Shown here one piece after another: positions 10,260 through 21,504 of a stretch of DNA of 64,000 bases. This DNA comes from Plumapathes pennacea. Lineage: Eukaryota; Cnidaria; Anthozoa; Antipatharia; Myriopathidae. The stretch covers positions 18,635,670-18,699,669 of the forward strand of contig OZ038467.1 of the NCBI GenBank assembly GCA_964036295.1. The letters are read 5' to 3'. The notes under the pieces are model-generated. The model did not search any database, was not told where the DNA came from, and was given only the letters and a program-made list of their open reading frames with translations. Within the stretch, counting starts at the first letter, position 1, and each line of letters starts with the position of its first letter. The position numbers were made by a program, and so were the translations under genes.

Positions 10260-11258
10260 ATGGCCAAACATCAACTTGTATGTACAAGAGAGAAGCTCCA
10301 CAAGTGTGCTAAATGCAGTAAAGCTTTTACATGGAAGAGTAGCCTGGCCATGCACCAACTTTTACATACAGGAGAAAAACCCCACAAATGTGACAAATGC
10401 TGTAAAGCTTTTACACAGAAGGGTAGCCTGGCCACGCACCAACTTGTACATACAGGAGAGAAGCCCCACAAGTGTGATAAATGTGGTAAAGCCTTCACAC
10501 ACAAGGGTTACCTGACCACGCACCAACTTGTACATACAGGAGAGAAGCCCCACAAGTGTGATAAATGTGGTAAAGCTTTTACACAGAAGAGTAGCCTGGC
10601 CATGCACCAACTTGTACATACAGGAGAAAAACCCCACAAATGTGACAAATGCTGTAAAGCTTTTACACAGAAGGGTAGCCTGGCCACACACCAACTTGTA
10701 CATACAGGAGAGAAGCCCCACAAGTGTGATAAATGTGGTAAAGCCTTCGCACACAAGGGTAGCCTGGCCACGCACCAACTTGTACATACAGGAGAGAAGC
10801 CCCACAAGTGCAATAAATGTGGTAAAGCTTTTACACAGAAGGTTGGCCTGGCCAAGCACCAACTTGTACATACAGGAGAGAAGCCCCACAAGTGTGATAA
10901 ATGTGGTAAAGCTTTTACACAAAAGAGTAACCTGACCAGGCACCAACTTGTACATACAGCAAAGATGCTCCACAAGTGTGATAAATGTGGTAAAGCTTTT
11001 ACAGGGAAAGATGGTTTAATCCAGCACCAATGTGTACACACACCTAACAAGAAACTTCAACACAATGAAGAAAAGTGCTACACATGTGAAATATGCAGTG
11101 AAACCTTCACTGTTAAAGACAAACTGTCACAACACTTTTTGAAGCACAGAGATGAAGACCTTTACAGGTTTTTTAAGTATGCTTATGAGTGTGATGTGTG
11201 TTGTGAATATTTTGCCCTTCAGGAAGACATGCAGGAGCATGTTCAAAGTCATAACTAA
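10260..11258 (+). CDS. C2H2 zinc-finger protein 2 (5'-deleted copy)
   Basis: From the ATG inside the first, decayed finger, this gives 332 residues: nine fingers from C16 to H260 and the C-terminal pair at C276-H296 and C311-H331. The finger carrying the ATG has its last His replaced by Cys. Several fingers carry Cys right after the second zinc Cys (CDKCCKAF). The linker before the ninth finger reads TAKMLHK, shared in altered form (TAQMLHK) with gene 5. The usual pre-finger DNA, including the GGTGGAGGGGTGGTCTAACC block, is deleted, so this copy may lack its normal promoter or acceptor and could be silent. The coding frame itself is intact from 10260. Function inferred only from family: sequence-specific DNA binding. 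Confidence 0.7.
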   Translation: MAKHQLVCTREKLHKCAKCSKAFTWKSSLAMHQLLHTGEKPHKCDKCCKAFTQKGSLATHQLVHTGEKPHKCDKCGKAFTHKGYLTTHQLVHTGEKPHKCDKCGKAFTQKSSLAMHQLVHTGEKPHKCDKCCKAFTQKGSLATHQLVHTGEKPHKCDKCGKAFAHKGSLATHQLVHTGEKPHKCNKCGKAFTQKVGLAKHQLVHTGEKPHKCDKCGKAFTQKSNLTRHQLVHTAKMLHKCDKCGKAFTGKDGLIQHQCVHTPNKKLQHNEEKCYTCEICSETFTVKDKLSQHFLKHRDEDLYRFFKYAYECDVCCEYFALQEDMQEHVQSHN

Positions 11259-12623
11259 AACATAGCAGCGAAAACAGTAAAATGATAAAACAATTTTTCA
11301 GGTTTACTTGTCCATAGCATAAGGCGAGTTTCATAAAACTGCGAGGCAAGTAGGGCATCACTCTCCCACATGAATCTTGAATCAGAGACATTTACTCGAT
11401 AGTAGTAATGCCTTTGTTGTGTTACGGGGTGTTCTCAGGAAAAATGAAGCAATTCTGAATATCAAAAGATGCCAGAGCACTGACTCATCTTGTGCTGATG
11501 TCCCCGTAGCCTTTGTTTGGTGAAGCTCGCCCCATGCCATCCGCAAGCTCAGTCATTTATGAATTTGATGTATGGGCCATATGTTGAAGACATGATTATA
11601 CAAAATGTAATACTTTTTTAACCTTGTACATGTGTGGCATTTCTCATGGAAACCTTGTCAGTCTTTGTTCAATTAGTGACTGGTGACTGGCAAATTGATG
11701 CTTGTATGCTATTGACCAGAAAGTTTGTACTTTCTTTATACATTTTGATATTTCTGAGTCTCAAAAAGCCTGAGGTTATGATGGTAATATGATCACATGT
11801 TGAGTAATTTGTGGGTCATGCAACTTCACCTCTAAAAGGCCTGTTGTAAACAAGCAATAATGATTATCTGTGATTTTGATTGGCCATGTTTGGAAACAGT
11901 ATGTACAGTTTAATTAAGCTCAGTCTGCACTTTAAAGGTTTGGTTTTAGGATTAATTTCTCACATAGTTTAGGAACTTGTTCAAAAGAATATTGTGTTTT
12001 GACATTCCCAGTTCCATTATTGGATGTTTTGTTACTGTTGTTTATGGTTGGTGATTATGATGCATCTAGTTTTGCATCTGTTGATTCTGACTTTTGACAC
12101 CACCCCTCGCTGCAGTCCTGGGCAATGATTTGTTGCTTTAAGGATATGGCATGGCAGCCAAAGAGAATTATAATAATATGTAAAAGTGTAGAGAAGACAC
12201 ACTGTAGCTAAGTTGCCAAATAGAGGGGTTTGGCTGGTGGGGCTGTATATATCATTGGTTGTAGCAAACTGCTGTACCTATCCTTGAATAAAGTTTATTG
12301 ATGTTTTTTCTGAGAAATGTATTGTTTTGCACAAGGCTGCATGAAAGGCCAACCATTGTAAAACACTTGTTCTTGGTAGCTACCATGCCCTTGGCACCCT
12401 GGGTAAGGCGGGGGGGGGGGGGGGTCAAAATCTGTTAGCCAATATGTGCCCCCCTTTGCGGAGATGGACTGATATAAAATTTGGCAACTCCATCCGATAT
12501 GGTAAAAGTTGAGAGCAAGTTCATGAAACAAAACATCATTGGAGGCCCAGGGGCAGATCGTGGAGCGGCAGGCAAAATGGCAGTGGTGTTGGGGGGGTTG
12601 GGGAGGGAAGAAATGTGTGAAGA
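11259..12623. other. 3' flank of unit 2, no gene
   Basis: This is the standard unit 3' flank: GTAAAATGATAAAACAATTTTTC, a stretch ending GGGTCATGCAACTT, and a distal AATAAA at 12287-12292 after CCTTG. It contains a poly-G run at about 12410-12424. Short frames around 12295-12770 are not conserved between units. No gene is seen. Confidence 0.6.
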
Positions 12624-13257
12624 GGTCTATCATGCAAAACACTGGAACCCTAAAAACACTGGAATGCCGCACTGATTTTTTCCCCCTTACCCTGGGAGGC
12701 CTATGTAAAATTTGGACTTGGAACTTAGAGTTACTTGGAGGTTGCGATTTTGTAGAAGGGGCTGATTAAAAGATGAGATGAATGCAGAATGTACTGTATT
12801 TCTAGTCGGCAAAATACTGTGTAAAGTTAGATGTGGGAAATGTAAAGATATCACAAAATGTAAATATATCACAAAGCATCAAATGCGCGTCATTTGTCTT
12901 GTTTATATGCAATAAATTCTGGTGCTCGAAGTCGACAGGTGAAAATATGAGGGGAGGGGAGGGAGGTTATTTCAAAAATTGACCACGATAAGAGGGAAGC
13001 CTATGGAAGAGAGGGGTTTATTAGAAACTGGGGAGGGAGGGAGGGAGGGAAAGTTTACTAGAGCGGTTGAGATACGAAGCATTTTTTGGGTGCAATTTGG
13101 TGGGAATAAAAATTTTGGCAGGTTCTGCAGTTCGCAGTCTAGAATGCTGACGAACTTGTTTTAACCAATCAGAAGGCATAGCAAACGAAAGACCAAAACA
13201 ATCACACGATTATTACTCGACACATCCTCCTCTCCCCACCGGGACGAATAACCCATC

Positions 13258-13411
13258 GTAAGGCACTGGGACGAGTTTTATCAGTCCCCGTATGTTCGCG
13301 CCCAGGCCTGGTCAACAAGCTCGCGTTCGTGTGCACGTGCACCAGTGTTTTGGAAATTGGGTACATATTCTCCGATAACTGTGACAGAAACGACGATTTA
13401 TAAAGGTACGT
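13258..13411 (+). promoter_or_regulatory. Unit 3 conserved 5' segment with splice donor
   Basis: Putative first exon ending TTATAAAG|GTACGTAAG (GT at 13406-13407). An AACCAATCAGAAGGC box lies about 100 bp upstream. Near-identical to unit 5. Confidence 0.45.
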
Positions 13412-14376
13412 AAGTGAGATTTCTCTGTCAAACAAGGACTCGAATTATAAAACAGGCTTAGACAGTTCGAGACGTCAATTACTTCGCTCCAATGTCAACA
13501 TGCAAGAGATGCAACGGCTGGCACAGGTTTTTCAAAGCTTGTATGTGTTCAGTATAGTTATGTTCTTTCTCCGCCGCTTATTTTTGTACTGTTTGGTGTT
13601 TTATTCTAGAGTAGTGTGTGTTTTTTTCCGTTCCTCATGTACCGACCAGAGAAGATTGTATATCAAACTTCCCTATCCAGCGAATGAAGTTTATCCGTTG
13701 CACAAGTTCGGTTGTTTGAATCTTGGATAGCTCTAATCCAGTCGTTATCCAGCGGATAAGATATCCGTGCTGAGAAGGTGGTATAACTTTTAATCCTCCG
13801 AATAAAAATGTGGATAAAGAAGCACTCGAATTTAATTACATTTCCTTACTGGACGGCATGTGACGTGTTTTAAATGGGAGAGCTTTCATCGTGACGTATT
13901 TCCGTTCGCTCGCATCACCTGGGCATCAAAAGTTGTGAAGAGTTTGCTTATAACTGGAAGTTCAAAAATTGTTCCAGAAACTCTATTATTTTTGGAAAAA
14001 TTTGGAATAAAAGGAATAAAAATGCAAATCAAATTTCCAAGCAGATCTCTAAACTTGCACATTTCCAAAGAAACCTAGCATGGCCAAGCACCCTGAGAGG
14101 GTGAGAATTGTCGAAAAAATATAGGTTTCTTCTGGAGATGAAAGTGTCTGAAGATGCAGTAAACACTGCATAGAAGTACAACTATCTAATTGCAGTGTAC
14201 ACAAGAAATTTAAAACTATCAATGCCACCAATCTGTCAAATTGCATGAAAATTACCTAAGCAGGCTGACTATGTTCCATGGACATGCAATTTTATATGGG
14301 AGATTTTATCGTGACAGAATTCTGTTTGTTCGAATTGCCTCGCCATCAAAACGTCGCCTGTGTATGTGCACTGAAA

Positions 14377-14572
14377 CCTTTTACTACCAAGAGTGATCAA
14401 CTTCAATTTTCTCCTTCAGTTTCTCACTAAAAATATAAATTACAGTAAGAACTTGACTTTTGATAGCTTGCTCAGATAGTAGCTGATTGAACTATGAATT
14501 CTCATTACACCACTCATATATTTTTCTTAAAAAGTTGGAAGAATCTGAATTTTGAGCTTGGGAGTGAAAGGG
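14377..14572. mobile_element. TTAA-type MITE, unit 3 copy
   Basis: An element of about 195 bp with ends CCTTTTACTACCAAG and CTTGGGAGTGAAAGGG, followed by TTAA at 14573-14576. Copies occupy the same place in units 4, 5, 6 and 8; units 1, 2 and 7 lack the whole stretch. Confidence 0.65.
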
Positions 14573-15619
14573 TTAAATGATGGCTGGTTGATAGTTAAAA
14601 GTTGTATCAAAAGCGAAACTTTTTGTGGTAAAATTGAGAATGGGGAAAACGAATAGCATTTCTGGATGCGGGCACAGAGATATGGATACGCAAGGGAGAG
14701 AAGACACAATTTTACAGATTTGAAACTCGGAGCAGCACAAAAAAGCCTTTAATGGTCATAAACAGTGAGAAGGTGAGACTCAATTACCAGAAAAATATAG
14801 GTTCCCAGACATGAAGGTGCTCGAGGATGCAGTAATCACTGCACAGAAGTAAAACTATCCAATTGTCATTGATGGTTTTTGAAAACAAGTCGCCCCACAG
14901 CATACAAAGCAAATTAAATCTTTACTGCCACTGTAAATTAAGTACGTTTGACGGCCAGCAAAAGTGTACATGCCGTTCCTTAATGTCAGGAAAAGATTCC
15001 ATAAAACCTTCCATAAACATTGACAGGTCATGACAGTTATTGTTTGGGGAAAATAGAAGGAAATGAAAAGGTACTGTGCAAGTCACAAATTAAATCAGTT
15101 CAAAGCCCATAGGAAATGTACCTGCTATTTTATGACGTCCAAAAAAAAGCCTCCCACAGCTCTACATGACAGAATGTTTTATCCGATATTCAAGTGAACA
15201 TACAAATATCTCATAACATGGGCATTTGCAAGTGTAGTACTGTACACGTACCCTTGAAACTTATGAAGTTGATACACTAATATGCAGTGGAGCTAGATAA
15301 CCCCTCCCCTAGCTTTTTTGAAGCGGTATATAAAATGGATAGACAAATATGCAGTCAAGTTAGACCACTATACCCCTTAGTTTGATGTAGCTTTTGTTGT
15401 AGCCTGTGGTAATATGTGGTGACTTGAAAGTGCATTTGTCATTTTACCAGAAATACTGCCATATCCATGTATATCAACTTTAATATCAACTTGATTTTAA
15501 ATTTAGGTGGAGGGGTGGTCTAACCCCACTTTGTATCCACGCACCATTTGAAGATAGGAGAAGGAGGGGGGAGGGTCCATCATATCCACCACTTTTGCAA
15601 AGAAGAGAGTGGACTGACC

Positions 15620-15805
15620 ATGAACCAATTTTGTACACACAGGAGAAAAACCCACAAGAGTGATAGATGCGGTAAAACTTTTCCACAGAAGGTGAACCTG
15701 GCCATGTACCAACTTGTACATACTGTACTGGAGAAAATCTCGACAAGTGTGATAAATGCGGTAAAGCTTTTGCATATAAGAAGAACATGGCCAAACAACT
15801 TGTAA
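15620..15805 (+). other. Out-of-frame upstream ORF of zinc-finger gene 3
   Basis: The ATG at 15620 sits in the same context (GACCATGAACCAA) as the start of gene 1. It codes a decayed finger (SDRCGKTFPQKVNLAMYQLVH) and then, after the shared 5-bp insertion, runs out of frame to a stop at 15805. It overlaps the ATG of the finger frame (15787) by 19 bp. If present in the mRNA it would limit translation of the finger protein. Inference only. Confidence 0.5.
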
Positions 15806-17139
15806 GTACAAGAGAGAAGCCCCACAAGTGTGCTAAATGTGGTAAAGCTTTTACATGGAAGTCTGACTTAACTCACCACAAACTTCAACACACGGGAGAG
15901 AAACCCCACAAGTGTGACAAATGTGGTAAAGTTTTTACACGGAAGGGTCACCTGACCACGCACCAACTTTTACACACAGGTGAGAAGCCCCACAAGTGTG
16001 ATAAATGTGGTAAAGCTTTTACACAGAATGGTCACCTGGCCACGCACCAACTTGTACACACAGGAGAGAAGCCCCACAAGTGTGATAAATGTGGTAAAGC
16101 CTTTGCACACAAGGGTTACCTGGCCACGCACCAACTTCTACATACAGGAGAGAAACCCCACAAGTGTGGTAAATGTGGTAAAGCTTTTACATGCAAGGGT
16201 GACCTGGCCAAACATCAAGTTGTACATACAAAAGAGAAGCCCCACAAGTGCGATAAATGTGGTAAAGCTTTTACACAGAAGAGTAGCCTGGCCAAACACC
16301 AACTTGTACATACAAAAGAGAAGCCCCACAAGTGTGATAAATGTGGTAAAGCTTTTACACAGAAGAGTAACCTGACCACGCACCAACTTGTACATACAGG
16401 AAAGAAGCCCCACAAGTGTGATAAATGTGGTAAAGCCTTTACACACAAGGGTAACCTGACCATGCACCAACTTGTACATACAGGAGAGAAGCCCCACAAG
16501 TGTGATAAATGTGGTAAAGCCTTTGCACAGAAGGGTTACCTGACCATACACCAACTTGTACATACAGGAAAGAAGCCCCACAAGTGTGATAAATGTGGTA
16601 AAGCCTTTGCACAGAAGTGTAACCTGACCACACACCAAATTGTACATACAGGAGAGAAGCCCCACAAGTGTGATAAATGTGGTAAAGCCTTTACACACAA
16701 GGGTTACCTGACCATACACCAACTTGTACATACAGGAAAGAAGCCCCACAAGTGTGATAAATGTGGTAAAGCCTTTGCACAGAAGTGTAACCTGACCACG
16801 CACCAACTTGTACATACAGGAAAGAAGCCCCACAAGTGTGATAAATGTGGTAAAGCTTTTACAGGGAAAGATGGTTTAATCCAGCACCAATGTGTACACA
16901 CACCTAACAAGAAACTTCAACACAATGAAGAAAAGTGCTACACATGTGAAATATGCAGTGAAACCTTCACTGTTAAAGACAAACTGTCACAACACTTTTT
17001 GAAGCACAGAGATGAAGACCTTTACAGGTTTTATAAGTATGCTTATGAGTGTGATGTGTGTTGTGAATATTTTGCCCTTCAGGAAGACATGCAGGAGCAT
17101 GTTCAAAGTCACACTAAGACACAGCAAAGAAAACAGTAA
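15787..17139 (+). CDS. C2H2 zinc-finger protein 3
   Basis: 450 residues from the ATG at 15787: thirteen CX2CX12HX3H fingers from C15 to H371 with no lost ligand, then the C-terminal pair at C387-H407 and C422-H442. It ends in the longer tail TKTQQRKQ, shared only with gene 7. The finger just before the start has lost the codon for its first zinc His (NMAKQLVS), so the array proper starts at C15. Helices include WKSDLTH, RKGHLTT, CKGDLAK, HKGNLTM and QKCNLTT. Fingers 10 and 12 are near copies (QKCNLTT), as are 9 and 11 (KGYLTI). Linkers alternate TGEKPHK, TGKKPHK and TKEKPHK. Presumed nuclear DNA-binding protein of unknown target. Confidence 0.85.
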   Translation: MAKQLVSTREKPHKCAKCGKAFTWKSDLTHHKLQHTGEKPHKCDKCGKVFTRKGHLTTHQLLHTGEKPHKCDKCGKAFTQNGHLATHQLVHTGEKPHKCDKCGKAFAHKGYLATHQLLHTGEKPHKCGKCGKAFTCKGDLAKHQVVHTKEKPHKCDKCGKAFTQKSSLAKHQLVHTKEKPHKCDKCGKAFTQKSNLTTHQLVHTGKKPHKCDKCGKAFTHKGNLTMHQLVHTGEKPHKCDKCGKAFAQKGYLTIHQLVHTGKKPHKCDKCGKAFAQKCNLTTHQIVHTGEKPHKCDKCGKAFTHKGYLTIHQLVHTGKKPHKCDKCGKAFAQKCNLTTHQLVHTGKKPHKCDKCGKAFTGKDGLIQHQCVHTPNKKLQHNEEKCYTCEICSETFTVKDKLSQHFLKHRDEDLYRFYKYAYECDVCCEYFALQEDMQEHVQSHTKTQQRKQ

Positions 17140-17295
17140 AATGGTAAAACAATTTTTGACGTTTACTTGTCCATAGCATAAGGCGAGTTTCATAAAACTT
17201 TGAGGCTAGTAGGGCATCACTCTCCCACATGAATCTTGAATCAGAGACATTTACTCGATAGTAGTAATGCCTTTGTTGTGTTTCGGAGTGTTCTC

Positions 17296-17301
17296 AATAA
17301 A
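17296..17301 (+). terminator. Candidate poly(A) signal, zinc-finger gene 3
   Basis: AATAAA in TTCTCAATAAAAATGTAGC, 157 bp after the stop codon. The same signal is kept in genes 4, 5 and 8 but is altered (CAAGAAAAA, CAGGAAAAA) in genes 6 and 2. A second AATAAA lies at 18063-18068. Confidence 0.5.
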
Positions 17302-18792
17302 AATGTAGCAATTCTGAATATAAAAAGATGCCAGAGCACTGACTCATTTTGTGCTGATGTCCCCGTAGCTTCAGTTTCAGTTCCGCAAGATCAGTCATTT
17401 ATGAATTTGATGTATGGGCCGTATGTTGAAAACCTGATTATACAAAATGTAATACCTTTTTCACCTGTTACATGTATGGCATTTCCCATGGAAATCTGAT
17501 CAATCTTTGTTGATACAGTGACTGGCAAATTAATGTTTTTAAAAATGCTATTTACCAGAAAGTTTGTAATTTCTGTATACATTTTGATATTTCTGAATCT
17601 CAGAAAGGCTGAGATTATGATGGTAATATGATCACATGTTGAATAAATTTGTGGGTCATGCAACTTTAGCTATAAAAGGCCTGTTGTAATTGGGTAATAA
17701 TGATGATCTGTGATTTCGGTTTGAAATAAAGGACATAGAGTGTTAAATATTCTCTGCACTTTACAGGTTTGGTTTCAGGATTAATATTTTCCACATAGTT
17801 GTGGAACTTGCTGAAGAGAACATTGTGTTTTTGACATTCCTAGTTACGTTATTGCATGTTTTGTTACTGTTATTTATGGTTGGTGTTTATGATACTTCTA
17901 GTTTTACATCTGTTAATTCTGACTTTTGACATGACCTCTCCCTGCAGTCCTAAGAGAATTAATATGAAAAAGTGTGGAGTAGATACATTGTAGCTAAGTT
18001 GCTAAAATATGGGGGTGGGGCCACATCAAGATTGTTGCATGGAACTGTGGCAGCTATCCTTGAATAAAAGGTTGTTGATATTTTTCTGAGAAATGTATTA
18101 TTTTTGCACAAGGCTGAAAGGCCAACCATTGCAACACTGTCGTTCATCGATTACCCATAATGCATCGAAATCCGTGAAGGGGTCTGCAATGTGGAATGCT
18201 GGAACCTCGTCGGCTTAGGATGATCTTGTTCTGGTTCAGGGATTCGGCAGTGAAGAATTTTAAAGAAATGATTGCCGCAGTGTTTTGGAGATATTTTTGA
18301 AGGGTCCCATTTCAAGCAGCACACTACTTTTGTTTTATTCTCTATCCACCTTGAAAATGGAGGGTTTTTAAAAGCTGAGGCTTTCGAATACGCGGTTCGG
18401 CAAAAGTGGAGGCCTACGGAAACAAATGTGTATTCAGTTTAAAACTTGTTTTATTGTGTTTTTGAAAAGCGAGACAAACTGCCAATTAAAAAGAGCTGAG
18501 CTTACAGTAACATCACTGCTTTGATTTAGGTTAGGGTTCCCCCTTTACCCTCTGGTAGGCTTATATAAAATTTGGACTGAATGAAGATGCACTGTATTCG
18601 TGGTTGACAAAAGATGACTGACATTTCAGGGTACGTGGTCAACAAAAGACTGCAAAGTTAGATGCGGGAAATGTAAAGTTCAAAAATATATTACCAATTA
18701 TCCAATGCACGTCATTTGTTTTGTTTACATGCAATAAATTCTGGTGCTCAAAGTCGCTGGGTGAAAATATAAGAGGGACTGGAGGGGACTTG

Positions 18793-20002
18793 TCCCCTCG
18801 CGTGTGCGATGGTAATAATCACGACGCTAATAGTATCGCCTTATTTGGAGACTCCACGCGGGTCGCCATCTCGAAATTTAATGTTCGTCAGTCACTTAGT
18901 CATCGTGCGACCTCGAGGCCAGGTGTCTAAGCATTGACGTAATAATTATCGATTAGCGTCTCCGCCAGTAGTTATACTGACACTCGGGAGAAAAAAAGAT
19001 TTAAACGAGGCGACAATGTACGTAACTGCGTTCGCGAAAATGAATTTGAAAACTAAAAAACTTGAAACAGAATAGTCTCGCGAAGCACGTCTTCAAAAGA
19101 GAAGGGAACAGACATGGGCAAGGCGGAATTGTGAAACGATCAAACAGCACCAGACACGTTTAGACGACAATCATGTTATGACCGACATCATCGTAAACAG
19201 AAGCGTGCCGAAGAAGCGACTCCGCAAAAAGAACTGCGCTTGAAATCAAATTGTGAGCTTCAGAAGCAAAAGCAGGCCGAAGAAAATACTTCGCAAAGAG
19301 AACACCGCTTGAAAGCCAATGGGGAGCTACAGGAGCAAAAGCGAACCGAAGAAAAACACTCCGCAAAGAGATCAGCGATTGAAAGCGAATCGGGAGCTTC
19401 AGCAACGGGCCAAGAAAATACTCTGTAAAGAGAACAGCGCAAGCAAGCAGGAGATTTCTTTGAGGCATCTGAGCACAACAAAGTACGATCGCGACGCCGT
19501 TTTGTGTTAAAATCAGATACTTATTCAGAAAGGACAAGCAAGAAAGGTCAGTCAGTGGAAATTGAACAATCATCGTGACAAATATATTCTATCCCATATC
19601 TTACGACTCGATCACTTAAAGAATCCAGTGCATGTTATCGAGAGTAAAAAAACGCATAGGAAGTCTATTCAATTGTACTGCTTATGAATTCGAAAATGGA
19701 AATCAGTGTTCCTTTCTTCCCGTTTTACGGCGGCCGACCAACTCAGTTCACAATTCAAGTATTAAATATTTGAGAATGTGTCAGGCAGACTGCATGAATT
19801 AATTCGGCGTGCCGACCGTGAGAAAGACGTACGGCATTACGCAATCGATTCTTTTTTTAACGCAAAAGTATACCACACACTATATTTTTTCTCCTTCTTT
19901 TGCGTGTAGCACTTGACTTCGAAGAAATGATTGCGTCAAACTTTCTGTAAACAGAGGCTGCTCTTGGTGAGCAGTACCAAAGTTAAAGTCCAAATCAATG
20001 GC
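18793..20002 (+). mobile_element. Family Z repeat, copy 1 (3' end lost)
   Basis: The repeat starts TCCCCTCGCGTGTGCG after ACTTG and is interrupted at 20002 by a LINE-associated repeat. Related copies are at 31566-33410, 44892-46376, 44715-47297 (reversed, interrupted) and 54720-55860. The complete right end seen elsewhere is CGTATTTCTAG followed by T. TC...CTAG ends recall Helitrons, but the rule of insertion after A is not met. The family is therefore left open. Confidence 0.6.
19017..19446 (+). pseudogene. Broken Arg/Gln/Glu-rich coiled-coil repeat ORF in family Z
   Basis: The ATG at 19017 opens a frame with MNLKTKKLETE, then TAG; continuing across stops and frame changes gives about 20-residue repeats of the type QREHRLKANGELQEQKRTEE. 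Such charged repeats are common at the N-terminus of Helitron/PIF1-like helicase proteins of cnidarians. That link is inference. At least two stops or frameshifts make it non-functional. Confidence 0.55.
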
Positions 20003-20019
20003 TTAAAACGAAGCGAGAG

Positions 20020-20213
20020 GGTGCGGGGGCATGCTCCCCCGGGAAAATGTGAAACTTGAGTCCTCAGAAATGGCTAGAAATGATTTAATTTCAAATGTCA
20101 TGTTTTCGTCATGGAGTTTTGTCGACTGGGCAGAATCGCTATATTAAAAAGAAAACATCAGAGGTACTCTGGCCATGACACTCACGCAACACATGTTGGA
20201 ACAGGATCATTGT

Positions 20214-20244
<31 letters not shown>

Positions 20245-20252
20245 GGGGGGGG
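20020..20252. repeat. GC-hairpin dispersed repeat ending in (GT)n(G)n
   Basis: Begins near TTAAAACGAAGCGAGAGGG, carries the hairpin GGGGGCATGCTCCCCC, and ends in (GT)n at 20211-20227 and about 25 G at 20228-20252. The same block is at 37893-38142 and 55882-56125, always joined to the LINE tail that follows, so block and tail moved or were duplicated together. Confidence 0.7.
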
Positions 20253-20680
20253 TCCTTAGCGCGGTCCCACGCTAGAAATTGAGCGTGGTCGTTATAACAG
20301 AAATTACATAAGCCCAGAGTTAAAAAAATGCCCACGTTGTCAACACATGGAAGACGAAAAACATTTCCTCCTCAAATGTCAAATGTATGCCGACCAACGT
20401 AAACGCTCTTTTTCAAGAAATTAACAAATCAGTGATCAACTACAAAGAACTTATTTCACCCCAAAGCCACAAAACGGAAATAGCAAAATATATACACGAG
20501 TGTTTTCAAATTAGGATAAACATATAGCTTTTACAAATTCATCAAAATACACATATCTAATGTTACGTAATACTACCTATACTATTAGCGAAATAAAAAC
20601 CTACGTACAGTCAGTCACATGGTTCTCTAATAAAAGTTGTCTTGTCTAATGTCTTGTCTTGTCTTGTCCTGTGAAGAATC
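20253..20680 (+). pseudogene. LINE 3' end: C-terminal Cys-rich motif and (TTGTC)n tail
   Basis: Codes KCPRCQHMEDEKHFLLKC, a CX2CX7HX4C motif like the C-terminal Cys-rich knuckle of L1/Tx1-type LINE ORF2 proteins. It is followed by a decayed C-terminus and UTR, and then by tandem TTGTC units (about 20635-20675). Everything upstream is missing, so this is a strongly 5'-truncated copy. Other copies: 20785-21070, 38143-38550 and 56126-56535. Confidence 0.7.
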
Positions 20681-20784
20681 CATGCCAGTTGACAGACCTC
20701 ACAGACATACAGCTATCTGCGTGGTTGAATGACTTTGTTGCTGATTACTAAGAAGTTTAAGAGTGATTACAACCACCCGCCTTC

Positions 20785-21070
20785 GTTGTCAACACATGGA
20801 AGACGAAAAACATTTCCTGAAATGTCAAATGTATGCCGACAAACGTAATCGCTCTTTTTCAAGAAATTAACAAGTCAGTGATCAACTACAAAGAACTTAT
20901 TTCACCCCAAAACCACAAAACCACAAAACCACAAAACGGAAATAGCAAAATATATACACGACATATAGCTTTTACAAATTTATCACAATACACATACCTA
21001 ATGTTACGTAATACTACCTATACTATTAGCGACATGGTTCTCTAATAAAAGTTGTCTTGTCTTGTCCTGT
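20785..21070 (+). repeat. Second, shortened LINE tail in unit 4 (local tandem duplication)
   Basis: Starting at CGTTGTCAACACATGGAAGACG, this repeats the previous tail about 450 bp downstream with internal deletions. It is followed by the same CCATGCCAGTTGACAGACCTC stretch (20690-20760 and 21078-21145). The tail plus flank has thus been tandemly duplicated in this unit. Confidence 0.7.
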
Positions 21071-21327
21071 GAAGAATCCATGCCAGTTGACAGACCTCAC
21101 AGACATACAGCTATCTGCGTGGTTGAATGACTTTGTTGCTGATTACGAAGAAGTTTAAGAGTGATTACAAAACCAGTTGATTAAGTCGTGGACATGGGGA
21201 CATGTCCTCTCTTAAAGGAGGGGATAGTGAGTCAGTTGAGTCCAATATTGAGTGCGTATTGATCTCTTATCACCCAAACCGAGGCTAACCGAACGCCAAC
21301 GTTACACATCCTACGAAAAACCCATCG

Positions 21328-21504
21328 CAAGGCACTGGGACGAGTTTTATCAGTCCACGACCCGAGAAATCGGCGCGAACATACGGGTTCTTTCCCAGGC
21401 CTGGTCAACAAGCTCGCGTTCGTGTGCATGTGAATCAGTGTGGTGAAACTTGGGTCGTTGCTGTCACAGTTATTAGAGAATATCTACGATTTATAAAGGT
21501 AAGG
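21328..21504 (+). promoter_or_regulatory. Unit 4 conserved 5' segment with splice donor
   Basis: Putative first exon ending TTATAAAG|GTAAGGAAG (GT at 21499-21500). The CCAATCAG box is missing here; LINE-tail DNA takes its place, as in unit 8. Confidence 0.45.

Larger units (their letters stand above)
12624..20002. repeat. Segmental duplication, copy A (partner 25289-33374)
   Basis: The sequence from GGTCTATCATGCAAAACACTGG to GTCCAAATCAATGGC is collinear and near-identical with 25289-33374. The copy pair includes a full unit (5' segment, MITE, zinc-finger gene, 3' flank) and the family Z element. The offset is about 12.66 kb at the left and grows rightwards through small indels, one extra finger, and a 570-bp insertion in the partner. 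This looks like a recent tandem or unequal-exchange duplication. Confidence 0.85.

Noticed and set aside
10300-11000. Regular 84-bp direct repeats that look like a CRISPR array
   Set aside because: The units encode zinc fingers in frame with no separate spacers, in a eukaryotic context.
12481-12769. Short frames with Gly/Trp-rich sequence in the 3' flank of unit 2
   Set aside because: Not found in the corresponding flanks of other units and adjacent to a G-run; no gene features.
13500-13730. A 76-codon frame (MQEMQRLAQVFQSLYVFS) repeated at 26193-26423 and partly in other units
   Set aside because: Only the recently duplicated units 3 and 5 keep it; in the other units the start is lost or frame changes occur. 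It lies in the presumed intron after the splice donor.
20690-20760. A coding exon in the repeated CCATGCCAGTTGACAGACC stretch (frame DLTDIQLSAWLNDFVADY, also at 21078, 38565, 56548 and 63160)
   Set aside because: The frame is short and ends in differing stops; with no clear splice sites around most copies it is more likely repeat DNA of the unit.
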